Origin: Ligustrum vulgare
Lineage: Eukaryota > Streptophyta > Magnoliopsida > Lamiales > Oleaceae
Assembly: GCA_963555705.1 (NCBI GenBank)
Contig: OY743169.1
Coordinates: 48,774,624 to 48,838,623 of the forward strand
Direction: 5' to 3'
DNA length: 64,000 nt
Shown: piece after piece, positions 10,702 to 23,529 of the stretch
Layout of the letters: every line of letters starts with the position of its first letter
Position numbering within the stretch: position 1 is the first letter of the stretch
Program-made: the position numbers and the translations under genes
The notes under the pieces: generated by a model
What the model was told of the DNA's origin: nothing
Seen by the model: only the letters and a program-made list of their open reading frames with translations
Database searches by the model: none

Positions 10702-12685
10702 ATCTTAGAATAGGTGGGGGTAGAGTACGGAGTATTCTTACTCTCGAGACACCCCTCTAATTTCCTAGGATTTTCCTTAATGTTTAAATCTTGTGTCTAC
10801 CTCAAAGGTTCCAGGTGGTAGATTACGGAGTATTCTTACTCTCGAAACACACCTTTTTGAAGGTTTCTTTATTTCCTCAAAAGGTCAGAGGTGGTAGGAT
10901 ACGGCTACTCCGGAAACACATCTCTCAATTTGAGGAATTTCCCATGTTGCTTTCTTTTGCTTTTGCGTGTTTTCATGTATTTCCTTTCTAGGGTGACTCT
11001 TGTGTGTTCTCCTTATGAGAAAATAATAATATCTCTGTTATCATCTACTAAATCTCGTTTGTGATGTAAATGAACTTGTATGTCTAACTTCAATTCTCTT
11101 AGTGATTGCATACCATACTATGCTCTTAACTCCAAACGATAAAATTCTAGACAGAGTTTTCCTTTGAAATTTGGACTTATCCAAATCGTAAGCATACTTC
11201 ATAACTCACAATAATAACTAATTGTACATTTGATCACAATTTCATCAAACTTCAATATCATCATAAATATTCCAGAAAATCAATTCATAATTCCTCAACA
11301 TAGAAATTTCAAATCATAATTTCTAATATCACCATATCAAGTCCTTATTTCTCAATAATTAAGAGCCTAAACTTTAAATTTCCAACTTCATAATTCTTCT
11401 CATAAAAATCTCAATAAAATCATATCACTTATAATCTCAACATCTCATCATAACTTCATAAAACTGACTTTCTATTTCTCGTTTAATCTAAACGATGAAT
11501 AATTCGAAAATATTATCTAGTCCTTTCTGTTGACTTCTCATACTTAGTGCCATGTCTAAAATCAATTATGCAAAGTCCATTTAGGGCTCATCATTTCTAA
11601 ACTCAAGGACAACGATTATTTTGAAAATCATTCTTAAGTCATATTATTCCCATTATGCTCAACATCCGTTCTCTCTTTTTCTTTCCGAATTTTTTTTTTC
11701 AGAATTGAAACTTGAAGAGTGGTACCAATAATCATCCACAGTTTTTCCTTGCTTTTAAGCAAAGGTAGTGATAAAGGGATAAATTATTGAACCGAAAATT
11801 GAAACTTGAAGAGGAAGTACTAATAACCATCCACAGTTTTTCCCTTGTTTTTACACAAAGGTAGTGATAAAGGGATAAATTATTGTACAATTCATTATCA
11901 ATTTTGTTTGTTTAATATATTATTCCATATATTTTGGGCCAAAGTTACAACCCAACTTAATTTCTAATTGAGTCAATCTTACTAAGCTTAATATGAACCA
12001 AAATTCATATCAATATCCTCTATGTCTCATGATTCTACATTAAAATGAATAAATTAAAATTTAGGCTTCTATCAATTCATATCATACTCAACATGTATAT
12101 TTCACTTAAAGATTCATAACATATGAATATTTCATACTTAACATGTCTTAATAAAATCGTAAATGACTTGCAAAGCATATAACATACCTGGTTCGAGGAG
12201 TCAATACGTGGAGAGTGACATAGTAGAGTGATGAGTTAAAATATTTTAAAAAAAAATTATTATTAATCATTTCGCATCTTTACATAAGATTGGGCCTAAT
12301 TAACCCAAATAAAATTTTATCGTCAAATCTTATTTTCCTTTAGTCCCCGAACTTCTAGAAATTTATCAAAGACATCAATATAAAAATCATATCACTAACT
12401 AATTATATTCCATAAAATTTTCAGAACATTACAAACTCCCTTGCTTAAAATGAATTTTGTCCTTGAAATTCGCACATCAAATTTCATCATACTTTTCAAA
12501 ATCATAACCATACTTGACATGTGAAAATTCAAATTTTTTTTTTTAATTGAATAGTGATTTCGTTCACTGTTCATCATGAATAGCACGTCGTTTTACTGTT
12601 CACGTGAATAGTGTTTTTTTTTTTTTTTTTTTTTTTAAAGAAATAAAATTTCAAAAATCTACAGAATCGTTTTTAAAACTCTTGT

Positions 12686-12696
12686 CTCTGATACCA
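12686..12696 (-). other. Primer-binding site, initiator-Met tRNA type (copy 2)
   Basis: The minus strand reads TGGTATCAGAG next to LTR 3, with the same two-base spacing as in copy 1. Confidence 0.88.
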
Positions 12697-12698
12697 AC

Positions 12699-15316
12699 TG
12701 TGACGACCCGAATTCTCGACCATTCGAGTGCCACTAAAAGTGACTCATATCATATTATCGAGACTTAAATAGTAATGTAAAATTATTCAAAAGAATAATT
12801 AGAATCCCATAATTTTATCTGTGAATAAAAATAGAACATAATTTTCTTACATAAAGTTCAACATAATTATCTCATCAATCTTAACCACTTTTTCCACTTC
12901 CATGTTGACCGCCTCGAACCTTCAATTATCTGAAAATGGTAAATATCGTGGAGTGAGATTTATAAAATCCCAGTAAGTATACTAAGCATAAATTTTCTTT
13001 TGAAAGCATATGGATCATTTTCATCATAACATAGGATAGGATCGAAATACTCATAAACATAGGGAGACACAAGAATTTTACCGAACTTAAATGACAAGAA
13101 TTCTTATGTGTAGCGCTACTAAACTCCGGTCCCCTTAGCATAATCATAAACATATCATATGGAACCCATAACAATCTTGTGAGATTGATTTCATAGCAAT
13201 GATCCAAACATTTTCATAAAAACATAAGATATACTTACTTGTCATAAAAACATACTTACTTTTCATAAAAACATAAGATATACTTACTTGTCATAAAAAC
13301 ATACTTACTTTTCATAAAAACATAAGGTGTATTTACCTTTCATAAAAACATACTTACTTTTCATAAAAACATAAGATATACTTACTTGTCATAAAAACAT
13401 ACTTACTTTTCATAAAAACATAAGGTGTATTTACCTTTCATAAAAACATACTTACTTTTCATAAAAACATAAGATATACTTACTTGTCATAAAAACATAC
13501 TTACTTTTCATAAAAACATAAGATAATACCTTTCATAAAAACATACTTACTTTTCATAAAAACATAAGGTATATTTACCTTTCATAAAAACATACTTACT
13601 TTTCATAAAAACATAAGATATACTTACATTTCATAACAACATACTTAATTTTCATAAAAACATAAGATATACTTACATTTCATAACAACATACTTAATTT
13701 TCATAAAAACATAAGATATACTTACATTTCATAACAACATACTTAATTTTCATAAAAACATAAGATATACTTACATTTCATAACAACATACTTAATTTTC
13801 ATAAAAACATAAGATATACTTACTTTTCATAACAACATACTTAATTTTCATAAAAACATAAGATATACTTACATTTCATAACAAGATACTTAATTTTCAT
13901 AAAAACATAAGATATACTTACATTTCATAACAACATACTTAATTTTCATAAAAACATAAGATATACTTACTTTTCATAACAACATACTTAATTTTCATAA
14001 AAACATAAGATATACTTACCTTTTAAAAGATTAAAATGAAGTGTAGTAGTAAATGGACCAAAACTTTCTTGACCACCTTGAATTTCTCTTACTTGTGGAT
14101 TTTGTCAAGAGGTTGGAAATAAGTGTATATGTGTAGAGTTGTGTGTAAAAGAGATGGGTTTAAATAGATGTATAAAGTTGGCATATTGTAAACATAATCA
14201 TTCAATTCTATTAATTTTAACACATCCTTTTCTTAAAGTAAAGCACCATTCATATACTTTTCCATATTTATACAAATAATATGCTCTTCATGATTATATA
14301 TAATGGAGTCTATCAATCATTCATATATTTTTCCATATTTATACAAATATTATGCTCTTCATGATTATATATAATGGAGTATATAAATCATTCATATACT
14401 TTTTCATTTTTTATACAAATATTATGCTCTTCATGATTACATATAATGGAGTCTTATCAATCATTCATATACTTTTCCATATTTATACAAATATTATGCT
14501 CTTCATGATTATATATAATGGAGTATATAAATCATTCATATACTTTTCCATATTTATACAAATATTATGCTCTTCATGATTATATATAATGGAGTATATA
14601 AATCATTCATATACTTTTCCATATTTATACAAATATTATGCTCTTCATGATTACATATAATGGAGTCTTATCAATCATTCATATACTTTTCCATATTTAT
14701 ACAAATATTATGCTCTTCATGATTATATATAATGGAGTATATAAATCATTCATATACTTTTCCATATTTATACAAATATTATGCTCTTCATGATTATATA
14801 TAATGGAGTATATAAATCATTCATATACTTTTCCATATTTATACAAATATTATGCTCTTCATGATTATATATAATGGAGTATATAAATCATTCATATACT
14901 TTTCCATATTTATACAAATATTATGCTCTTCATGATTATATATAATGGAATATATAAATCATTCATATACTTTTCCATTTTTTTATACAAATATTATGCT
15001 CTTCATGATTACATATAATGGAACCTCTCATGCTTGCATATATTTTCTTAATTTAAATAATAAAAGTAATTTTTGTATAAATAAATATTGGGATAACATT
15101 GAATTAAGTATTTGGACTTAATATACTTTAAATCAAGAAAATGGAGATATTTTTAGAAATTCGGAATTTAATTTAAAATCGAACGATCTCGATTATTTCT
15201 TGACTTGGCTATACGAATACGTCGCTGCGTTAACTTAATAAAAATGGGTGAAATAGTAGCGACACGATTTTCTATTAAAATAATTATTAATCGCGTAAAA
15301 ATTCTTGGTTGCTACA
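12699..15316 (-). repeat. LARD LTR 3
   Basis: This 2618-bp internal LTR looks identical to LTR 2 at the variable positions I checked. That suggests LTR 2 plus its internal region and LTR 3 plus its internal region are the products of the most recent duplication. Confidence 0.92.
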
Positions 15317-15353
15317 AACTTACCCCCTTAAAATAATTTCGTCCTCGAAATTA
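15317..15353 (-). other. Polypurine tract with AGGA-loop hairpin (copy 3)
   Basis: Same arrangement as at 3343-3379, preserved without change next to LTR 3. Confidence 0.82.
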
Positions 15354-16302
15354 AACTTACTTGATCTTATGATTTCTGAACACTTAATCAGAATCTCTTC
15401 TTCTTCTTCTTATGTAGCATCATCGCTACCATATTTAACCCAACCATATTTAACCCACTGGACTTTGACTAAATGCATCAATTTGTTTTCTTAAGACATG
15501 AATTTTTCTATCAATAATAGACATATGTCTACTCATAAATTCTTCTGAATCAAAATGAAAATTCCCAATCGTATGTGATATTTCATCATATCTTGTAATA
15601 CTCATGTAACCTGTCACTTATCATCGTATCATGTAACCTCAAATATTCGTATTAATATCTCTAAAATTTCAATAAATCTTTACTAACATATCATACCATA
15701 ATAATTTGTCATTTCTTCTTATCACCAAATATCCCAAAATAATTAAAACGATTACCTGAATATTCTCTATGTAATATACCCAAACATGTTATTCACATAT
15801 CAACATAATCATCAGTTTATCTTTCCAATATTTGTAACCCAAAATTTCTGCAAAATTCAATAAACAAATATCTCCCAAATAATTAAAATTCTTAACTCAA
15901 ATATCATAACATTTCCCGTAAGGTATTCCTTTCACTTGCACAAACTTATTAATCCTGATTCAATACAGTCCTTATTTCACTTTCACGTATCCCCGTATTA
16001 TTTCTATTCCTTGATTATTATATCAAAATATCAGTACCCAAAATCCAAGAAAATATTTCATATCTCAAATCCCGTCATCATCAAATCTTCCTTTTATCAA
16101 GAAAGTAAACGGCGCATAACTCTTGTTCCCTCTTTTCCATTATTCTATTCCGCACTTTCTTGCTGGAATCAATATCACGCGGATTTCCTCCGATCCTTAA
16201 TGCTTTTAAATAGTTCATGCTGGGAAGAGGTTAGATCCATCAAAACATGGATATCATTCTTACAAACATTCGCAAGTATTATTCCAGTCTTCCAATGAAT
16301 GA

Positions 16303-16689
16303 TCTGAGGAAAATTTATCGAATAAGACTCGAAAGATTGAGGTTGCTGATGGCTTTATAGCCCTACCCGGAGGTTTTGGTACCTTAGAAGAAATCTTTAA
16401 CATTACCTCGTGGGCTCAACTAGGTCTCCATACTAAGCCTATTGGGCTTCTGAATGTTAACAATTTCTTTGATGGTTTGTTAACCTTTCTTGATTATGCT
16501 GTGGAACAGGGATTCATCTCTCCATTTTCCAGAAGGCTTCTTATTTCTGCTCCTACTATTGATGAACTACTGGATAAGCTGCAGTCATATATCTCAATAC
16601 AAGATCCAGCAGGGGTTAAGATAGATTGGTCGCAAGGAAGGGGAATCAAGCGAAAATGGAGTCCGGTTAATGTAAACTTAACTTTATGA
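16303..16689 (+). pseudogene. Captured LOG-like fragment, copy 3
   Basis: Same open frame and motifs as at 4329-4715, with no change seen in the translated part. It is in LARD internal region 3. Confidence 0.85.
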
Positions 16690-18673
16690 ATCTTAGAATA
16701 GGTGGGGGTAGAGTACGGAGTATTCTTACTCTCGAGACACCCCTCTAATTTCCTAGGATTTTCCTTAATGTTTAAATCTTGTGTCTACCTCAAAGGTTCC
16801 AGGTGGTAGATTACGGAGTATTCTTACTCTCGAAACACACCTTTTTGAAGGTTTCTTTATTTCCTCAAAAGGTCAGAGGTGGTAGGATACGGCTACTCCG
16901 GAAACACATCTCTCAATTTGAGGAATTTCCCATGTTGCTTTCTTTTGCTTTTGCGTGTTTTCATGTATTTCCTTTCTAGGGTGACTCTTGTGTGTTCTCC
17001 TTATGAGAAAATAATAATATCTCTGTTATCATCTACTAAATCTCGTTTGTGATGTAAATGAACTTGTATGTCTAACTTCAATTCTCTTAGTGATTGCATA
17101 CCATACTATGCTCTTAACTCCAAACGATAAAATTCTAGACAGAGTTTTCCTTTGAAATTTGGACTTATCCAAATCGTAAGCATACTTCATAACTCACAAT
17201 AATAACTAATTGTACATTTGATCACAATTTCATCAAACTTCAATATCATCATAAATATTCCAGAAAATCAATTCATAATTCCTCAACATAGAAATTTCAA
17301 ATCATAATTTCTAATATCACCATATCAAGTCCTTATTTCTCAATAATTAAGAGCCTAAACTTTAAATTTCCAACTTCATAATTCTTCTCATAAAAATCTC
17401 AATAAAATCATATCACTTATAATCTCAACATCTCATCATAACTTCATAAAACTGACTTTCTATTTCTCGTTTAATCTAAACGATGAATAATTCGAAAATA
17501 TTATCTAGTCCTTTCTGTTGACTTCTCATACTTAGTGCCATGTCTAAAATCAATTATGCAAAGTCCATTTAGGGCTCATCATTTCTAAACTCAAGGACAA
17601 CGATTATTTTGAAAATCATTCTTAAGTCATATTATTCCCATTATGCTCAACATCCGTTCTCTCTTTTTCTTTCCGAATTTTTTTTTTCAGAATTGAAACT
17701 TGAAGAGTGGTACCAATAATCATCCACAGTTTTTCCTTGCTTTTAAGCAAAGGTAGTGATAAAGGGATAAATTATTGAACCGAAAATTGAAACTTGAAGA
17801 GGAAGTACTAATAACCATCCACAGTTTTTCCCTTGTTTTTACACAAAGGTAGTGATAAAGGGATAAATTATTGTACAATTCATTATCAATTTTGTTTGTT
17901 TAATATATTATTCCATATATTTTGGGCCAAAGTTACAACCCAACTTAATTTCTAATTGAGTCAATCTTACTAAGCTTAATATGAACCAAAATTCATATCA
18001 ATATCCTCTATGTCTCATGATTCTACATTAAAATGAATAAATTAAAATTTAGGCTTCTATCAATTCATATCATACTCAACATGTATATTTCACTTAAAGA
18101 TTCATAACATATGAATATTTCATACTTAACATGTCTTAATAAAATCGTAAATGACTTGCAAAGCATATAACATACCTGGTTCGAGGAGTCAATACGTGGA
18201 GAGTGACATAGTAGAGTGATGAGTTAAAATATTTTAAAAAAAAATTATTATTAATCATTTCGCATCTTTACATAAGATTGGGCCTAATTAACCCAAATAA
18301 AATTTTATCGTCAAATCTTATTTTCCTTTAGTCCCCGAACTTCTAGAAATTTATCAAAGACATCAATATAAAAATCATATCACTAACTAATTATATTCCA
18401 TAAAATTTTCAGAACATTACAAACTCCCTTGCTTAAAATGAATTTTGTCCTTGAAATTCGCACATCAAATTTCATCATACTTTTCAAAATCATAACCATA
18501 CTTGACATGTGAAAATTCAAATTTTTTTTTTTAATTGAATAGTGATTTCGTTCACTGTTCATCATGAATAGCACGTCGTTTTACTGTTCACGTGAATAGT
18601 GTTTTTTTTTTTTTTTTTTTTTTTAAAGAAATAAAATTTCAAAAATCTACAGAATCGTTTTTAAAACTCTTGT

Positions 18674-18684
18674 CTCTGATACCA
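18674..18684 (-). other. Primer-binding site, initiator-Met tRNA type (copy 3)
   Basis: The minus strand reads TGGTATCAGAG next to LTR 4. This is the PBS that a full-length transcript of the array would use first. Confidence 0.88.
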
Positions 18685-18686
18685 AC

Positions 18687-21304
18687 TGTGACGACCCGAA
18701 TTCTCGACCATTCGAGTGCCACTAAAAGTGACTCATATCATATTATCGAGACTTAAATAGTAATGTAAAATTATTCAAAAGAATAATTAGAATCCCATAA
18801 TTTTATCTGTGAATAAAAATAGAACATAATTTTCTTACATAAAGTTCAACATAATTATCTCATCAATCTTAACCACTTTTTCCACTTCCATGTTGACCGC
18901 CTCGAACCTTCAATTATCTGAAAATGGTAAATATCGTGGAGTGAGATTTATAAAATCCCAGTAAGTATACTAAGCATAAATTTTCTTTTGAAAGCATATG
19001 GATCATTTTCATCATAACATAGGATAGGATCGAAATACTCATAAACATAGGGAGACACAAGAATTTTACCGAACTTAAATGACAAGAATTCTTATGTGTA
19101 GCGCTACTAAACTCCGGTCCCCTTAGCATAATCATAAACATATCATATGGAACCCATAACAATCTTGTGAGATTGATTTCATAGCAATGATCCAAACATT
19201 TTCATAAAAACATAAGATATACTTACTTGTCATAAAAACATACTTACTTTTCATAAAAACATAAGATATACTTACTTGTCATAAAAACATACTTACTTTT
19301 CATAAAAACATAAGGTGTATTTACCTTTCATAAAAACATACTTACTTTTCATAAAAACATAAGATATACTTACTTGTCATAAAAACATACTTACTTTTCA
19401 TAAAAACATAAGGTGTATTTACCTTTCATAAAAACATACTTACTTTTCATAAAAACATAAGATATACTTACTTGTCATAAAAACATACTTACTTTTCATA
19501 AAAACATAAGATAATACCTTTCATAAAAACATACTTACTTTTCATAAAAACATAAGGTATATTTACCTTTCATAAAAACATACTTACTTTTCATAAAAAC
19601 ATAAGATATACTTACATTTCATAACAACATACTTAATTTTCATAAAAACATAAGATATACTTACATTTCATAACAACATACTTAATTTTCATAAAAACAT
19701 AAGATATACTTACATTTCATAACAACATACTTAATTTTCATAAAAACATAAGATATACTTACATTTCATAACAACATACTTAATTTTCATAAAAACATAA
19801 GATATACTTACTTTTCATAACAACATACTTAATTTTCATAAAAACATAAGATATACTTACATTTCATAACAAGATACTTAATTTTCATAAAAACATAAGA
19901 TATACTTACATTTCATAACAACATACTTAATTTTCATAAAAACATAAGATATACTTACTTTTCATAACAACATACTTAATTTTCATAAAAACATAAGATA
20001 TACTTACCTTTTAAAAGATTAAAATGAAGTGTAGTAGTAAATGGACCAAAACTTTCTTGACCACCTTGAATTTCTCTTACTTGTGGATTTTGTCAAGAGG
20101 TTGGAAATAAGTGTATATGTGTAGAGTTGTGTGTAAAAGAGATGGGTTTAAATAGATGTATAAAGTTGGCATATTGTAAACATAATCATTCAATTCTATT
20201 AATTTTAACACATCCTTTTCTTAAAGTAAAGCACCATTCATATACTTTTCCATATTTATACAAATAATATGCTCTTCATGATTATATATAATGGAGTCTA
20301 TCAATCATTCATATATTTTTCCATATTTATACAAATATTATGCTCTTCATGATTATATATAATGGAGTATATAAATCATTCATATACTTTTCCATTTTTT
20401 ATACAAATATTATGCTCTTCATGATTACATATAATGGAGTCTTATCAATCATTCATATACTTTTCCATATTTATACAAATATTATGCTCTTCATGATTAT
20501 ATATAATGGAGTATATAAATCATTCATATACTTTTCCATATTTATACAAATATTATGCTCTTCATGATTATATATAATGGAGTATATAAATCATTCATAT
20601 ACTTTTCCATATTTATACAAATATTATGCTCTTCATGATTACATATAATGGAGTCTTATCAATCATTCATATACTTTTCCATATTTATACAAATATTATG
20701 CTCTTCATGATTATATATAATGGAGTATATAAATCATTCATATACTTTTCCATATTTATACAAATATTATGCTCTTCATGATTATATATAATGGAGTATA
20801 TAAATCATTCATATACTTTTCCATATTTATACAAATATTATGCTCTTCATGATTATATATAATGGAGTATATAAATCATTCATATACTTTTCCATATTTA
20901 TACAAATATTATGCTCTTCATGATTATATATAATGGAATATATAAATCATTCATATACTTTTCCATTTTTTTATACAAATATTATGCTCTTCATGATTAC
21001 ATATAATGGAACCTCTCATGCTTGCATATATTTTCTTAATTTAAATAATAAAAGTAATTTTTGTATAAATAAATATTGGGATAACATTGAATTAAGTATT
21101 TGGACTTAATATACTTTAAATCAAGAAAATGGAGATATTTTTAGAAATTCGGAATTTAATTTAAAATCGAACGATCTCGATTATTTCTTGACTTGGCTAT
21201 ACGAATACGTCGCTGCGTTAACTTAATAAAAATGGGTGAAATAGTAGCGACACGATTTTCTATTAAAATAATTATTAATCGCGTAAAAATTCTTGGTTGC
21301 TACA
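18687..21304 (-). repeat. LARD LTR 4 (distal, adjoining the TSD)
   Basis: This 2618-bp LTR ends at TGCTACA, followed directly by the target duplication ATGCT (21305-21309). At the three variable sites it has C, A and C, which is probably the ancestral state: it shares one base with LTR 1 and two with LTRs 2 and 3. On the element's own strand this is the 5' LTR. Confidence 0.92.
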
Positions 21305-21309
21305 ATGCT

Positions 21310-21441
21310 GTAGTTCGGTTCCACGAGCTCCAGCCCACGTTCGATACTACCCAGCTGAAGAAAGAGCTAGAGGACTTGAAAGGGCAGCAAGCCTTAGTAA
21401 TTGCCTATTTAGGTCGAGGGAAGGCTCCTCCAGCCGAGTAG
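21310..21441 (+). pseudogene. Antisense coiled-coil ORF of a Tat-type gypsy element, C-terminal part
   Basis: This is 43 codons plus a TAG stop, in phase with the frame that ends at 724 if the nested array and one copy of ATGCT are removed. The sequence is again charged and Leu/Lys-rich (…QLKKELEDLKGQQ…), continuing the coiled coil, and ends in a short Gly/Pro-rich tail. It converges on the minus-strand pol remnant about 775 bp away, across a block of hairpin-forming tandem repeats. Confidence 0.7.
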
Positions 21442-21609
21442 TTGTGAAACTTGTATGTTCAGATTTCTATTACTCAGGTCGTCTGTAAGGGCTTGTCCAG
21501 CCCAACCTTTGTTTATGTTTAAATGAATTGTTATTAAGCTGCACTTGTTTCTTTACAATTTTTCTTCCAAACTCACTTCTCAAAAGAATATTTAAACAAA
21601 GTAATTTTT

Positions 21610-21895
21610 CCGACCTGATAGGATATCTTGGTCCTCAACTTAGGACTTTATAAAAATATAAACTTGTTTCCTAACTGGAGTAATTAGGTCGGTGCGGTCA
21701 AAAATAAACTTGTAGAATTTTAACTTGCTGCGTACCTAGGGCCTTCAGGTAGATTTGGTCTAATACAGGACTTGTAAAATTTACACCTACCGCCTAACTG
21801 GAGAAGTTAGGTGGTTGTATCCATCAACAAACTTTTAGAATTTAAACTTAACGTATCGCCTAACTGGAGCAGTCAGGTCGGTTGGGTCCACCAAA
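21610..21895. repeat. Hairpin-forming tandem repeats in the Tat 3' non-coding region
   Basis: CCTAACTGGAGnAnTnAGG recurs at 21670-21688, 21793-21811 and 21859-21877, with a diverged unit near 21735. Each copy is a small inverted repeat (CCTAACT…AGTTAGG), followed by TCGGT and AACTTGTAGAATTT-like spacers. Confidence 0.65.
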
Positions 21896-21921
21896 GGACT
21901 TGGCGCTTTAGTGCTCATTTG

Positions 21922-22148
21922 TGGGTCCTAAGGAATTCATAAATTCCTTTAAGGTAGACTTTTTGAGCACATAGCTTGAGGTCCTAAGGAATTCGTAAAT
22001 TTCGTTATGGCGGACCTTTTGATTAGATAGCTTAAGGTCCTAAGGAATTCGTAAATTCCGTTATGGCGGACCTTTTGAGCACATAGCTTGAGGTCCTAAG
22101 GAATCCGTAAATTCCGTTATGACAGACCTATTGAGCGCGTAGCTTGTT
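21922..22148. repeat. 56-57-bp tandem repeats with an internal palindrome
   Basis: Four units start at about 21924, 21981, 22037 and 22093. Each contains GGTCCTAAGGAATTC…AAATTCC and …GACCTTTTGAGCACATAGCTTG. AAGGAATT/AATTCCTT is a hairpin in the first unit. The position between pol and the antisense ORF matches the hypervariable 3' non-coding region where plant Tat-like elements often carry tandem repeats. Confidence 0.75.
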
Positions 22149-22215
22149 TTGTTGAGAACACTTGGAATTTGTGAAAAGTTTTATTCAATGGAATATTCTC
22201 ATGACACGTTGGTCA

Positions 22216-23521
22216 TTACATATTTTGGAAGGAAACGATTACTGATAGTACTTCTTGAGATGCTCTGCATTCCATAGATGTGGTAAGGTCTTTCCTTCTC
22301 TTAACTCTATAGGGTCCTTCCCAAGGTGGGGCAAGCAAACCTGACTGAGCTTCTTTTGTGGCTATGAACAATTTCACGAGTACCAAATATCCAACATGGA
22401 ACTTCCGGCTTCTGACTTTGTAATTATAGTATCTGGTGCTTCTCTGCTTGTAGGATGCATTCTTGAGATCCGAGTCTAGTCGTTTCTCTTCAGTCAAGTC
22501 CAAAGTGGATTGTAGCATTTCAGTGTTCGTCCCTTCTTCAAAATGTTGTATTCGGCTTGAGGGGATTCCAATCTCAACAGGGATCACAACTTCAGATCCA
22601 AAGGCGAGGGCAAAAGGAGTTTCTCCCGTTGCTATCCTACAAGTCATCCTATAAGACCACATCACCACTGGTAATTCATCGGCCCAAGCCCCTTTCAGCT
22701 CATCCAGTCTGGTCTTCAATGTGTACTTTATGATCTTATTAACTGCTTCCACTTGTCCATTTGCTTGCAGGTGGCATGGGGGTAGAGTAGTGATTCTTAA
22801 TCTCTCTTCACAGAATGACTAGAACTTTGCATTGTCAAATTGTCTCCCGTTTTCAGTGACTATTGAGTGAGGGATGCCAAACCGGAAAATGATGGACTTC
22901 CATATGAAGTCAGTGGTCTTTTGTTCAGTAATTTTTGCTAAGGCCTCTGCTTCAACCCATTTTTTGAAATGGTCAACTGCCACTATTGCATATTTAGTTT
23001 ATCATCTTCCTGTTGGCAACGGTCCGATCAAATCAATGCCCCATTTTATGAATGGACATGGTGCCATGATAGAAGTTAGGTCTTCTGGGGGGGGATCTGA
23101 TCATTGGGGCAAACCTCTGATACTTATCACATTTTCTTACAAACTCCAGGACATCTTTCTTTATGGACGGCCAGAAGTATCCTTGCCTTAAGATCTTGAA
23201 TGCTAGGGATTGTCCTCCAGTATGGTTACCACATACACCTTCATGTATTTCTCTCATAGCATATAGGGCTTCTTCTTCATTCAAGCATCTGAGTAATGGA
23301 AGGGAAAAACCTCGTTTATATAACACATCATCGATCAAAGTATATCTAGCGGATCTGATTTTTAGCTTGCGAGCGTCCTCCTTGCTTGGGCTCTCCACTC
23401 CCTCCTTCAAGTGCTGGATGATTTCATCCATCCAGCTCTTGTTTGTGTCAATTGCGATGAGTAACACCTCTGCTTCTGTTAGGGTTGAGTTTTGAACCTT
23501 TTTGATGGGCACACTGTCCAA
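22216..23521 (-). pseudogene. Tat gypsy integrase remnant
   Basis: The minus strand gives an HHCC-type finger region (HEGVCGNHTGG … CDKYQRF; the second Cys of the CxxC pair is Tyr). A core follows with GIDLIGPLP (first Asp kept), then VTENGRQF (second catalytic Asp changed to Glu), then NGQVEAVNK (Glu kept). The C-terminal part contains WSYRMTCRIATGETPF, VRSRKFHVGYLVL and WEGPYRV. Frame changes and stops separate 23521-23033, about 23030-22755 and 22752-22216. The enzyme would be inactive. Confidence 0.82.
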
Positions 23522-23529
23522 AGTCTAGG

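Larger units (their letters stand above)
9329..12698 (-). mobile_element. LARD internal region 2
   Basis: This is 3370 bp with the same content as internal region 1, and apparently identical to region 3. The extra two bases relative to region 1 are one T in each of two homopolymer runs (near 12535 and 12613). A 63-codon frame opens on the minus strand (12395-12586) only because of those T-run changes, so it is not evidence of a gene. Confidence 0.88.
15317..18686 (-). mobile_element. LARD internal region 3
   Basis: This is 3370 bp and appears identical to internal region 2, including the two longer T-runs and the base that separates both from region 1. It adjoins the distal LTR 4, so its PBS (18674-18684) would be the one used by a genomic transcript starting in LTR 4. 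Confidence 0.88.
725..21304 (-). mobile_element. Tandem array of a LARD-like non-autonomous LTR retrotransposon (4 LTRs, 3 internal regions)
   Basis: The array reads LTR-internal-LTR-internal-LTR-internal-LTR. The repeat starts are 725, 6711, 12699 and 18687, giving unit lengths of 5986, 5988 and 5988 bp. All four LTRs are 2618 bp with TG…CA ends. The whole block is flanked by one 5-bp duplication, ATGCT (720-724 and 21305-21309), so it derives from a single integration. Orientation is minus: on that strand the LTR ends in CGGGTCGTCACA, followed by an initiator-Met-type PBS, and a purine tract AAGGGGGTAAG precedes the next LTR. No gag, protease, RT or integrase was found in the 3.37-kb internal regions. 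Long LTRs around a non-coding interior are the definition of a LARD, and the LTR end plus PBS suggest gypsy parentage. Assembly error cannot be excluded from sequence alone. Confidence 0.9.
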
